A program made the position numbers and the translations under genes. A stretch of 64,000 nt of DNA from Artocarpus heterophyllus. Lineage: Eukaryota; Streptophyta; Magnoliopsida; Rosales; Moraceae. Every line of letters begins with the position of its first letter. Positions within the stretch are counted from its first letter, which is position 1. Positions 1 through 11,530 of the stretch are shown here, piece by piece. Below the pieces are notes generated by a model. The model searched no databases. It was given only the letters and a program-made list of their open reading frames with translations, and had not been told where the DNA came from. The stretch spans positions 24,243,661-24,307,660 of the forward strand of contig CM046350.1 in NCBI GenBank assembly GCA_025403435.1, read 5' to 3'.

Positions 1-2231
1 TAGATACGGCCTAAACACCCTGTTCATCAGATCCATAAAAGCTGCCGGAGCATTCGTCAACCCAAAAGATATAACCAGGAACTCAAAGTGCCCATACCGA
101 GTCCTAAAAGCTGTCTTGGGAATATCCTCTTCCTTGATCCTGAGCTGATGATAACCTGAACGCAAATCAATCTTCGAGAAGTATCGCGAACCTCCCAACT
201 GATCAAATAGCTCATCAATCCTAGGCAAGGGATACTTGTTCTTCACCGTAACACGATTCAGCTGCCGATAATCTACACATAACCTGAGAGTCCCATCGTG
301 CTTCTTAGCGAACAAAACCGGTGCTCCCCACGGAGATGTGCTATTCCGAATATACCCTTTATCAGCAAGCTCCTGAAGTTGCTTCCTCAATTCCTTCATC
401 TCTGTCGGCGCCATGCGATAAGGTGCCATAGAAATCGGTGCTGTCCCTGGAAACAACTCGATACTAAACTCAATCTCTCGATGCGGTGGTAACCCTGATA
501 ACTCGTCGGGGAAAACATCCTCGAACTCATCAACCACCGAAATTGCTACACTGCCACTCGAAACATAGGGCTCGCAATCTAGATTGGCAAGAAAAGCAAA
601 ACAATCTAGATTCCTTCGCCCTCCTAGACACGACTTCATAAGGCGCTCACTCATTAGCCAATCACCACCACCCTGGTAAGTGATCACCGTCCCCCTATCA
701 GACACTAGGGTCACTTTTCTAAGTTGGCAGTCCACGACTGCACTATACCTGGACAACCAGTCCATCCCTAGAATCACATCATAGGAGCTCATGGGGAGTA
801 TAATCAAATCACTTTTCAAAATCTTATCCCCAATCTTTATTTTACATGATTTACACATACAATTCACACACACCCGCCCCAAGGGAGAAGTTATGACTAG
901 GGGTTCATTTAACTCTTCTATTTCTAATCCCAAGGCATGTACAAAAGAACTCAAAATGAGAGAATGAGAGTCACCGGTATCGAATAAAACACGAGCTAAG
1001 GATCTAGAAACCAAGATCATACCGTCAACAACTGCGTTACCAGTCTGAGAATCTGACCCTCTAGATGCCATTGCATGAACCTGCACTGGCGCTTTCCCTT
1101 TTCCTCTACCGACATTACTGGGTCCTGGATTACTCGGCCGATGCTGCTGAGATGGAGACGACTGCACACTACCTGTACTCGGCACTCTGCACTGAGGAAC
1201 CCTGCGCTGAAAATACTGCGGTTGCTGCCCCCGTGCCGGATATGAGAATTGCTGAGGAGAAAACTACGGATACTGCAACTGCGGGTACTGCGGAGGCGGA
1301 GGTAGGGTCTGAGGCTGAGGCTGAGATGAACGACTGGCATCCTCCCCGGTCTGCGATCCAAGACGAGCACTCCTGATCGGGCAATTCCTCTTGATGTGTC
1401 TGGGCTGCTAACAGAAATGACAATGAAAGCTATAGGGATTGCTGCGCCCGCTGCCAGACGAACTGCTACTGCCACTGGTCGCACCGCCTTGCTTGCCTTT
1501 CCCCGGAGCTGGACGACTACTGGTGCTCTTCCTGCCACTCCTCTGCGGTCCTCCTGAAGCCTTGGCTCGATCCTCACAATATTGCACATAATCATTCTCC
1601 ACGGAGATCGCCGACGACACAAGCTCTACGAAACTCCTAAGCCGTAGAGCAACCAACTGCCACCGAATAGGAGCCTTGAGCCCTTCCTGGAACTTAATAC
1701 ATTCTCGCGCTCCGATGCCACCGCTGATGGAGCAAATCTAGCCAACTCGTTAAACTTTACCTCATACTCCCGGACTGAAAGATCACCCTGCTGCAATCTA
1801 TAAAACTCAGCTGCTTTCTGGTCTCTATATCCCTGCAGAAAAAACCGATCATAGAACAGCTCCTCGAACTTGTCCCAACTGCTATTGCCACCGCGCTCCA
1901 GACGCTTCATCTGTTTCCACCAGGTGTTAGCGCCACCCTCGAGCTTATATGCCGCAAACTCCACACGATACTCCTCAGGCACACCAAGAGTATTCAAATG
2001 CTTCAAGATCGAATCCAACCAGTATTCAGCTACCTGCGGGTCCCCATTGCCATCAAAAATCAGAATAGACGCCCACCGAAATTCCTTAAAGAAAGCATGC
2101 TGACTACCAACACTGGAGTCTTCTGGTCTAGCCCTAGCTGCCATCTGCTGGAAAGCCGCAAACATAGACCTCATCAGGCTCTCATCATTCCCGAACTTGG
2201 CGTCAACAATCGAACGACGTCTAGGTGACAT
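1..2231 (-). pseudogene. Gypsy gag-protease-RT polyprotein, broken
   Basis: Retrotransposon gag-pol reading 2231 to 1. Gag starts MSPRRRSIVDAKF and contains the retrotransposon-gag core (EYWLDSILKHLNTLG, GGANTWWKQMK, FYDRFFLQGYRDQKAAEF). Near position 1690 the frame shifts, and gag continues in another frame to a zinc knuckle (CHFC...QPRHIKRNC) that is interrupted by a TAG at 1410-1408. A further TAG lies at 1266-1264 in the proline/glutamine-rich linker. Protease follows with active site LFDTGDSHS and the flap-side motif DVILGMDWL (about 960-740). RT begins near 530 with [22 protein letters not shown] and [10 protein letters not shown], then leaves the window before its catalytic DD. The protease catalytic DTG is intact, but the frameshift and stops make this copy non-autonomous. 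Confidence 0.85.
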
Positions 2232-2320
2232 TCTCTCACTTCTGAAAACAAAATTTGAACTGTCAGAGGTATTTCATTGTCAAACCTATGTGTGCACAAT
2301 TCCCAAGATTCATAACCTTA

Positions 2321-2333
2321 AGCTCTGATACCA
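2321..2333 (-). other. Primer binding site, tRNA-Met type
   Basis: Read on the minus strand this is TGGTATCAGAGCT, complementary to the 3' end of initiator tRNA-Met, three bases inside the LTR edge at 2337. It fixes the orientation and marks the 2337-4514 repeat as the 5' LTR. Confidence 0.85.
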
Positions 2334-2336
2334 TTC

Positions 2337-4514
2337 TGACACGCCCCGGAGTACGAGAGGTGACGTGACGGAATATTTAGATTAATTAAATAAGAATTTA
2401 ATTAAAACTAATGGTTTAAAGATCAAATTAGATGAGAAATAGGAAGATTTCCACCACATTTTATAAAAGAATTTATAAATATTAGGCAAATAATATAAAT
2501 TAAATAAAAACCGCGGATATGGGTTCCACAACCCACAACTTGTGCACACACATGGTACTGACAATATCATAAATACAATTACAGTCCAAGTACAAATAAC
2601 GTTAAGTCTTACATGCCTTGATTAATAATACAGAATATAAATAAGTTCTCCTATTTCTCCTGAGTTCGGTCCGAAGAATCTTCTCCCGACCTAAATGGGA
2701 AACCACCTAAAGGGGGAAATTTAAAACAGATAAAACGTGAGCGAAAGGCTCAGTAGGACTATGTTTTATAAAACAATTTAATGCAAGGGAACATAGCATT
2801 ATTAGAAGTTATTCAAAAGGAAACTTAAATAAATAATTAAATAAATAAATAAATAATTTGAGTAGAACCGTCCTGACACAGAACAGTCTACTCGTCAAAT
2901 CAAAACACCATTTTACTTTTACCTAGTCAAACCATGATAACACCACCGTAGTGGCCCAGCTGGGTTTCGGGACCTGCCCCCAAGGTCGATCGCTACACGA
3001 CCCGATCTCTGATATGGCATCATGCCTATGTGTTTATTATCATTATCATTCAAAAACCCAATTACCGATTGTTGTCAATTACGTTCATTATGACGTTCAT
3101 TTCAGATCACGGTATATTAAAATATAACCGATAAAACCATTTTCAAACAACCATTGAAAACATTTTGATGGAAATCATTTTTAAAGCCAAATCATTTCAA
3201 AACCAGGCTACCAAAGAAATAGGATAGAAGTCCTACCTCAATACTCGTGTCGGTGCTCCACACCGTAATCCCGGCCCGCTATACGTTAGCTCCGCGGAAC
3301 CACGAACGATCCTAGATACAAACTAAGTCGATCAATATCTAGTTTGAGACATTCTATGTTACTAAATCATTTCATGATGTCCTAGTGTGCCATTTGTACA
3401 TTTAAAATCATCCTATAAGGTTGAGGTTTAAATCAGGGTTCAAAACAGTGAAAACGGGTAAAAATCACAAAATTTTTCATGCCTCGGTCGGCCTGTCGGA
3501 CGCCCTGCTTCGGCATGCCGAACTGCACAGTTCGACCTGCCAGAAGCAAAGTTCAGTCGGCTGAACATTTCCCCAGATTTGGCCTGCCGGTCGGAAGAAC
3601 ACCGGCCTGCTGATCATCACTCCGGCCTGCCGAACACTAACTTCGGCCTGCCGAACTGGGAAAACCCAGAAATTTCCAGCCACGGGTTTCGATTTCCCCA
3701 AAATCCAAATCTGGATTCCAACCTATTTTTCTCAATTCCCAGGCATGAAAAACAATTATACTTGATAGAAAAACATACTAAAACATGTTTGGACTCATTT
3801 AAACAAGATTTGAACTCGAAATCCTCAAAAATTCAAAAATTCAAAAATGAGGGGAAAAATGAAAAACCTTGAATTCAATCCGTTTTTCTTCAATCTAAGC
3901 TTAGATTCTAGTTGTTCTAAGTTCATCTAACTCAAATCCAAGGTTTTCTAAGCTTAAACAAACTTAGATTTCAAAAACACACAAAATTGAAAATTTTGTA
4001 AAAAGTTTAGAAATTTCGAATCTAACCTCGAATCAAAGCTTCAATCCACGTTCTCGGTTGCCAAATCACGTCCCTGAGCTTCCTCCTTGCTATCCCGAAG
4101 CTTGGATTCGAAATGGAGTTCAAAAATTTTGAGAGAGAATTGAGAGAGAGAAAGAGCTGCCGAGAGATCAAGAAAGAGAGGAGAGAGAGTGTGTGTGAAA
4201 CCAGGAGAGTGAGGAGAGAGAGAGAAGAGGGAAATAAATAGAGAAAACCAGTGGGCGGTTTTACTGTGCGAAAACCATGTGCCGCCCACGGTTTTGCAAA
4301 ACGGAGTATTTTTAACATTTTACAAATTGTTGTTTTTTAAAACTCAAAACATCATTTTAAAACAATAAGAAATCATTTAAATGCATTGATTTAACAAAAC
4401 AACCAAAAATTCAAAATCCAACCAAATAATCTAATTAATGTTAAAACGTTAATTATGGCACACTAATCCACCATTTACATTACATTAACATTAAATAAAT
4501 TTCGGGGCGTTACA
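2337..4514 (-). repeat. 5' LTR of the Tekay-type element (2178 bp)
   Basis: Bounded by TG...CA with near-inverted termini (GGGGCGTGTCA and TGTAACGCCCC on the minus strand). It contains no gene. A GC-rich cluster of short palindromes lies at 3480-3665 and a GA-rich tract at 4130-4240. The second LTR is outside the window, so age cannot be estimated. Confidence 0.85.
3480..3665. repeat. Array of palindromic TTCGGC(A/C)TGCCGAA-like motifs
   Basis: About eight variants of a TTCGGCCTGCCGAA-like word occur here at roughly 20-30 bp spacing. One is a perfect 14-bp palindrome (TTCGGCATGCCGAA, near 3510). The array is far more GC-rich than the surrounding LTR. Function unknown; analogous arrays with other cores occur in both Athila elements. 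Confidence 0.7.
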
Positions 4515-7500
4515 CCTTGGTGTGATGACTACCATAAACCTGGACATCTCAGGGAGACTTATTGAAAAATTCATGGCAAACCGGCTAATTTGAAGGCATT
4601 AAGATCAGCCAATAACAGAGAAAACCGTGCAACATTGCAGCCACCTCGGATGACAACTCAGTCTCAACAGAATCAAGTCCCTTCACCAAAGAACAACTTG
4701 AGGTTCTGCAAAAACTTTTAAGCCAAAATGCAGTCTTTGGCTCTCAGTCTCAATCGAGTAACTCTGTGTCTGGAACCAGCATGCTAGCATAGAAAGACAA
4801 TTCCTCATTCGCCCTAACCATGGATTATTGATTCAGGAGCATCAAATCACATGACAGGAGATGCAACAGCATTTTACAAATACAGTCCATGCAATGGAGA
4901 CTCTACAGTCTGAATTGCTTATGGTACATTATCCAAAGTTGAGGGAATTGGTTCAGTCAAGATTACCAAGGATCTGACCTTAAATTCCGTTCTACATGTT
5001 CCTAGTTTGGATTGTAATTTACTTTCCATTAGTAAATTGACTTGTGATCTGAATTGTGTAACTAAGTTTCTCCCAAACTTGTGTGAATTTCAGGAATTGG
5101 ATTCGGGGAAGACGATTGGCAGTGCTAAGATGTGTTTGGGACTCTATCTCCTCAAGGACCATACTCCTCTAAGAAGACAAGCTCAAACTCCAAGTGGTGT
5201 TTCTTTTAAAAGTCAGTTTGTTTTAAATTCAAATTATGTTGTGGCACTGTCGTCTTGGTCACCCTAACTTTATGTATTTAGAAAAACTTTTTCCTTCAAT
5301 GTTCATCAATAAAAATCCAAAAAATTTCAAATGTGAAATTTGTCAATTCTCTAAGCATACTCGTAACACCTATCCTAGTCTTTCATACAAACCATCTCAT
5401 CCATTTGCCATGATTCGTAGTGATGTGTGGGGTCCCTCAAGAGTGAAAAATATAACAGGAACTCGATGGTTCGTATCATTTGTTGATGATCACACTAGGC
5501 TGACTTGGATATTCCTCATGAAAGAAAAATCAGAAATAGGTCAAATTTTTCAAAACTTCAACAACATGATACAAACACAATTCCAAACCAAGATTCAAGT
5601 CTTAAAAACTGACAATGCCAAAGAATACTTCCAATCTGTTATGGGTACTTATCTCTTAGGACAAGGCATAGTTCACTTAAGTTCTTGTGTTGATACTCCT
5701 CAACAAAATGGGGTATCAGAAAGGAAAAACAGACATTTACTTAAGGTTGCCCGATCTCTCATGTTTTCCACACATGTTCCAAAATTTTTATGGGGAGAAG
5801 CTGTCCTTACATCTGCCTATCTCATCAATAGAATGCCCTCCAAAGTTCTCAAATTTCAAACTCCCTGTCAAGCCTTCCTCCAACACTTTCCTTATGCCAA
5901 ACTCATCTCATCATTAGATCCAAAAGTTTTTGGGTGCTCAGCATTTGTTCATATACACCAGCAAAACCGCAGCAAACTGGACCCAAAGTCCATCAAGTGT
6001 ATCTTTCTTGGGTATTCCTCGAATCAAGAAGGCTACAAATGTTATTCTCCCACTACCCGAAAATTCTACAACTCAATAGATGTGACCTTCTTAGAACACC
6101 AATCCTACTACCCCAAAACTGAAATTCAGGGGGAGAACATGAGGGAATATCAGCTTTGGGAGCCTCATCCTAGTCATCCTCCATCACTTTCACTGCAGCC
6201 CTCTCATCCTAGTCATTCAATTTAACCTCTTGATCCTCCACAGCCCTCTGTTGAGTCATTTCAACCTGATCCAAACATCCATCCTCACCCTTGATCATAT
6301 ACAAATAGAGAGCCAGCCACCACAAACTCTAGTTTCACCTGTTCCTAATCAACCTAAATCACCACAAACTAAAAATAAGGAGCTTCGTGTCTATGTTAAG
6401 AGGAAAAGGCCTATGACGGGAATGGAACTCTCAACTCCTCTTACACCTGTCCAAGAGCCTAAACCAAGTCCAAAACCTACTCAAATTCACTCAAGTAAGG
6501 GAAATTCTAATCCCAAGACTGAAAGTATCTCTGATGACTCAGATTTGTCGATTGCTCTGAGAAAGGGTGTAAGAACATGCACACAACATCCTATTCATAA
6601 GTTTGTCTCATTTGGTAAACTATCTCCATCCTATCAGGTGTTTGTTTCAACTCTTGACAATGTGCAGGTTCCTAACTCCATTGAGGAAGCCCTAAAACAT
6701 ACGAATGGAAAAAGACAGTTTATGAAGAAATCAGGGCCTTGGAGAAAAATGGCACATGGGTGATTTCAGAACTTCCACCCAGAAAAAGGCCTGTTGGTTG
6801 TAAGTGGATTTTTATTGTCAAACATTAGGCTGATGGCAGCATTGAGAGACTTAAAGCTCATCTTGTTGCTAAGGGCTTTACTCAATCCTATGGAATAGAT
6901 TACCAAGAAACATTCACTCCAGTGGCCAAACTCAACACTATCAAAGTCCTCCTTTCTATCGCAGCAGACTTGGATTGGCCATTACACCAACTAGACGTCA
7001 AGAATGCTTTTCTAAATGGTGATTTGGAAGAAGAAGTGTACATAGAGATACCCCTAGGATTGGAAACTTCAATCAACAACAACCAAGTGTGCAAGCTTAG
7101 AAAATCCTTATACGAACTCAAGCAATCTCCTCGTGCTTGGTTTGATAGATTTGCAAAGACAGTTATAAGGCATGGATACACCCAATGTCAGGCCGATCAC
7201 ACACTGTTTGTAAAATTCTTTCCAGAAAAGAAGATAGCCGTACTAATTGTGTACGTGGATGATATCATTCTAATAGGTGACTATGAAGAAGAACTGCTGA
7301 GATTGAAAGGACTCCTGGCCAGGGAATTTGAAATCAAAGAACTTGGTAATCTCATATACTTCCTTGGTATGGAAGTAGCACGGTCCAAGAAAGGGATATT
7401 CATCTCTCAACGTAAGTATGTTCTAGACTTACTCAAGGAGACATGCATGCTTGGATGCAAACCTGCTGACACTCCAATGGACCCAACCAAGAAGCTAGGA

Positions 7501-8208
7501 GTGGAGAAAGACAGTGCACCAGTTGACAGGGGGAGATATCAGAGACTTGTAGGACGTCTAATCTACCTCTCACATACACGACCTAATATTGGTTTTTCTA
7601 TTAGTTTTGTGAGTCAGTTCATGAACAACCTAACAGAAGAACACATGGAAGCAGTATACAGGATTTTGAGGTATATCAAGATGACACCAGGAAGAGGTCT
7701 ATTATATAGAAAGAATGAGAGTCGTGAAGTTGAAGTCTTCTCAGATGCAGACTGGGTAGGAAACATCTCAGACAGACGATCTACATCAAGATATTGTTCC
7801 TATGTTTGGGGAAACCTTGTGACTTGGAGAGGCAAGAAGCAATCTGTTGTCTCAAGGAGTAGTGCAAAAGCTAAATTTAGAGCATTTGCTCTTGGTATTT
7901 GTGAGGGCATATGGATACAGAGACTTCTTAGTGAACTTAGAGTATCAAGTGAGAAACCTATTAAGATGTTCTGTGACAACCAAGCTGCTCTCAGTATTGC
8001 AAAGAATCCTATGCACCATGACAGGATGAAACACATTGAAATCGATCGACACTTCATCTCAGAAAAGATTGAAAAAGGAATTATACAACTGATCTATACT
8101 CCAAAAAAATCTCAAATAGCAAGCATTCTCACTGAAGCTCTTCCAAGAACTAACTTTGAAGAACTGAGTCACAAGCTATGTTTGTACGACATTTACAATG
8201 CAGCTTGA
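4515..8208 (+). pseudogene. Copia gag-pol polyprotein, decayed
   Basis: The first codons read PWCDD, the start of the gag zinc knuckle. Protease retains the catalytic motif WIIDSGASNHMTG (about 4822-4860). The GAG-pre-integrase segment is followed by a longer open stretch at 5236-6225 with WHCRLGHP, the zinc-binding CEIC, and the integrase triad in SDVWGP, KTDNAKEYF and NGVSERKNRHL. RT begins near 6690 and continues in the open stretch 6922-8208 with LDVKNAFLNGDL, the catalytic YVDDIIL, then RNase H (EVFSDADWVG...RRSTSRY) and the C-terminal KHIEIDRHF. Several in-frame stops (for example after IFIVKH near 6825) and frameshifts near 4600-4800, 5230 and 6225 disable it. Confidence 0.85.
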
Positions 8209-8215
8209 GGGGGAG

Positions 8216-8512
8216 TGTTGAAAATCTTCCAAAGTTAGTATCTGGATTGTAGGGGTTAAACAAGGAAATATTTTAGCTGATTGATAGCTATAGAATCAAG
8301 ATTTATTGGTCTAATGGGCGGTGATTTGACAGTTTTTTTACTTTCCTAGTTTAGTTTTCTTTCCATTATTAGATTAGGAAAACCAATCGTTGTATCAGTA
8401 TATATGTAGCATCTGTGTATCATTTTCATTAAGAGAAATAAGAAATATTCAATATTCTCTCAAAACTTTCACTTTCTCTCAAAAGCTTTCAATTTCTTTT
8501 CTGTTTTTTCCA
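8216..8512 (+). repeat. Copia 3' LTR (about 250-300 bp)
   Basis: Starts TGTTGAAAATC directly after the purine tract and contains a TATA-like stretch near 8398. The 3' edge is uncertain: candidate CA ends lie at 8462 (247 bp) and 8512 (297 bp), and the matching 5' LTR is outside the window. Confidence 0.6.
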
Positions 8513-9292
8513 GTCAATATATTTGGATATAAAGATATTGGCAAATTTTTACCTTGTCCACGACTTTGTGAGAGGAGAAAAGAGAGCCAATCTAAGCCAT
8601 GTTGAACTGGCTAGCAAACAGTTTTGTTCCTTACACCGATTTAAGTAGCATTAGCGCGGGTAACAAAATCACCTCAAATACAAATAATAATAATAATAAT
8701 AATAATAATGATAATAATTACAATTTTTTTTTGTAGTTTGATTGACAAAAAAGGCTGTCTAAAAGCATACAAATATGAAATCCAGATGAAAAAAGAATTA
8801 AAAATAAAAGTCTCAAATGGACATTTGAAAAGCAAGCACGAAGTCCTTTCCCCTTGTGCTCTTTCTTGGTCAGTTTGGTATTATTTCGGGTGTTTGACAT
8901 TTTTCAGTTTCAACCAAAACTTTTGATTACTACAGTATAAAAGCTCTTATATGCTGTAATGTTAAAAAAAAAAAGGGTCAATACAAGGCTCTCACTTGTG
9001 CATAGTGGTCTTAACCTACTCCAGAACAACCTAGATCATTTTGAAAACTCCAAAAAGTTGTTTTCCTCATAGTATGTGTTTGATAAATGTTTTCAAGTAC
9101 TTTACACAAACAATGATGCAGTTTTAATGTTGTTATGATTTTTAATTTTTGTTTTCTGGTTCTTCACTTTGATATAAATAAAATAGAATTTTTTTAAAAA
9201 ACACAACAATCTCAAACCAAGCCTCTTTCCAGCTCGTTGAGGTCAGTAGCATAGATTTTGGAAGCTGTAAGTTGATGCTATGATTCTATTAT
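8513..9292. other. Intergenic, no gene seen; AAT microsatellite
   Basis: AT-rich unique-looking DNA between the copia 3' LTR and the old Athila element. An AAT/AAG-type microsatellite lies at about 8683-8715. The base order ATTAT at 9288-9292 is the left target duplication of the Athila insertion. Before that insertion this DNA lay just downstream of the HIBADH relic. Confidence 0.6.
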
Positions 9293-10628
9293 TGTTGTGA
9301 ATTTTCTAAAGCAAATGCAAGTGTTGTTAACAAGTAATAAAGTGAGAGTAGAGATCGTTTCCTTGACAACTAATTATCACTGAGCACCAAATTAATCTAA
9401 CACTAATTCTATTCGAACAATTGAAATACCATAAACAATGGAATAATAAAATGGCAAAAAGAAGACAAACTAAATTAACGAAAATGATAAATTGCAAGTT
9501 TAACAGATGAAATTTCAATATATTAAGACATCTAAGGTTTCCGACTCACTGGATTAATCATATTCAATTTATCTAATTTAATCAATTAATATTTACTCCT
9601 CTGTCGATAACGAATTTCTCTTAGGAAATCATTAATCTTTCTCAAGCATTAACAATTTATCCCAATTAGAAAATTTTCTATATCTCTATTAAAACTCTAA
9701 ACTTACCAAGATTTATTAAAAACAAGAAATTCACCACGTTACATAAGTCTCATAGATATCTCTATCCTATGAAGATCTCATGACATTCAATCACAGTCTA
9801 ATTTAATTATTGCTTCTCAACCTCAATGAACATTTATGATCTGATTAGATCGTATTCCTAGAATAGAAAAATTAGTTCATAATGAAACTAAAAACAATTC
9901 TAAATAGCATCTTAAACATGAGGAGTAAAAGAAAAGAACTGTGTTTAGATGCAAAGATGGATTCCATCTCCGGATTGCACCATTCTTCTTCTCCAAAGCA
10001 GTGAGTTCTCTCTTCTTGTTTGCAGTTTTTCTTTCTTAAAATTTGTCCTTCAACCCCTCATAACGTTTTATTTGTAGGCTAGGATTTGAAAGGGTAATTT
10101 TGGAACAAAATCAAACTCAAAATTGAATTACGATCGTAAAATTGAATTAAGATCTCAACTGCGCCTAGGGTAATTTGAAAGGGTAATATTGGAACAAAAT
10201 TAGACTCAAAATTGAATTAAGATCGTAACGGCGCCTAGGCTCTATATTTCTGGCACCTAGGCTTCATAATAGTGCCAAGGTGCCATGATTGTAATGCCTA
10301 GGTGCTATGCTGCTTCGTGGACTTCTCCAACAAAATGGTGCTTCGGTGCCCAAGTTGTGGCTCCTAGGCACTATGCTCTCAGGTTTTTCTATTAAATTTC
10401 TTCTGCAAGAACGCCTAGGCGCCCATAAGCTAGTGTCTAGACTCTATTTCATTCCCGAGTTTAATTTTGCTCATTTTTTGGTCTGTTTGGGCCCACACTT
10501 TGCCAATATGCATCTTTTTTCCTCAAAATCTACAAAGAAGCATAAAACACAAATCAAATTTTTAGCTCAAAACTAACAAATTATTAAGTTAGAATCATCT
10601 AATTAATTAGCCTAAAACTAACTTATCA
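9293..10628 (-). repeat. 3' LTR of the old Athila element (1336 bp)
   Basis: Length and edges mirror the 1330-bp LTRs of the younger Athila. Both carry a GCAAGTG...AAGTAATA...GAGAGTA/GAGTAAGAGTATCG block near the left edge, end in TTATCA, and are followed by a purine/pyrimidine tract and GCTAGTCCTCGAGCAAAA. A cluster of GCGCCTAGGC-type palindromes lies at 10225-10435. Bases 10433-10628 match 33549-33744 at equal length (196 bp), which identifies the broken right LTR. Confidence 0.85.
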
Positions 10629-11530
10629 AATACTCCCAAACATAAGATTTGCTAGTCCTCGAGCAAAAGATACAAAAAAAAAGAACAAAGAAACGAGACA
10701 AAAAGACAGGACTAACATTAATTCACGACATAGTTTAAGCATCAATTTAATTTTTCATCATACTTGGCCTCAAAGATTGCATAAAGTCTCCAACTCAAAG
10801 GGAATTCTAATTATTGCGATCATGTAAAAATTCAATTTAAATTCCTTGAGTGTGTGTGTGATGCCTCTCCCACTTATGCAACTACACTCGGATTAGTTTA
10901 TATCAACAAGCTTGTTGTGGAAGATCTCTAGATTAGTGAAATTTATGAACTCCATAGGCCTATCGTTCAAACAACTCTACAATAATGTAGACTATCACAA
11001 CATCAAAGATTAATAGGACTTTATTCACCTTAAAAATGTCTGGCTAAGGTAAAAAGATGAGATAAAGGATATAACGTGGCTCAAAATTCACCCATAAACA
11101 CACAATTTGTCTTAGGACCTCATAAAGCATCATTTCCTCTCTCTAAGTAGACCCCCAAACTTATGTTGCACTCCCTTTGTCATTCACATTTATTTGATGT
11201 GTTCTTTTTTTCCTTCTTTCTTTTTTCTCTCTTGTTTTTTTTTTTTTAATGATAAATATGAATACATAACCCCTTGATAACATTACTCAAAACTCCACTC
11301 ATCCTCCCGTAATGTCAACTACCTTCAAATAATTTTTTGGACAATCAAATCACGCTTATGGGTGGAGGAAGTAGAATAAAATTATTCAAAGGTCAAACTG
11401 ACTAAATGATGTTAATGGTAGGCTTGAAATGCTCAGATGGTCCAAAAATGCCTAAATCATGTCCTTAATATTGTTTCACCTAGGATTTCACCTTAAGTGA
11501 TTATCAAATAGGTTCTAGTGTTCATTTGAG
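10629..11530 (-). other. Athila 3' untranslated region
   Basis: Non-coding internal sequence next to the 3' LTR. It corresponds in order and wording to 23331-24420 of the younger element (CTAGTCCTCGAGCAAAA, a T-rich tract at 11220-11250, CCTAGGATTTC near 11480). No open frame of note. Confidence 0.65.

Larger units (their letters stand above)
1..4514 (-). mobile_element. Partial Ty3/gypsy (Tekay/Del-type) retrotransposon
   Basis: Minus-strand element entering from the left edge of the window. In element order: LTR (4514-2337), tRNA-Met-type primer binding site (2333-2321), gag, protease and the start of reverse transcriptase; the rest of pol and the other LTR lie outside. The LTR begins TGTAACGCCCC and ends GGGGCGTGTCA on the minus strand. 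It sits inside a copia gag zinc knuckle: copia coding sequence resumes exactly at 4515, so this insertion is younger than the copia element. The target duplication would be CCTTG (4515-4519), but its partner is outside the window. The lineage call rests on RT and protease wording and the PBS. Confidence 0.88.
4515..8512 (+). mobile_element. Ty1/copia element, 3' half
   Basis: Plus-strand copia element whose 5' part is displaced beyond the left edge by the nested gypsy insertion at 4514/4515. The visible order is gag zinc knuckle, protease, integrase, RT and RNase H, a purine-rich tract (GAGGGGGAG, 8208-8215), then the 3' LTR from 8216. The order protease-integrase-RT-RNase H is diagnostic for copia. 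Its protein resembles, but is not identical to, the copia element at 61102 onward. Confidence 0.88.

Noticed and set aside
1065..1376. Plus-strand open frame opposite gypsy gag
   Set aside because: It is the complement of the proline/glutamine-rich gag linker; the minus-strand gag and zinc-knuckle reading explains the sequence.
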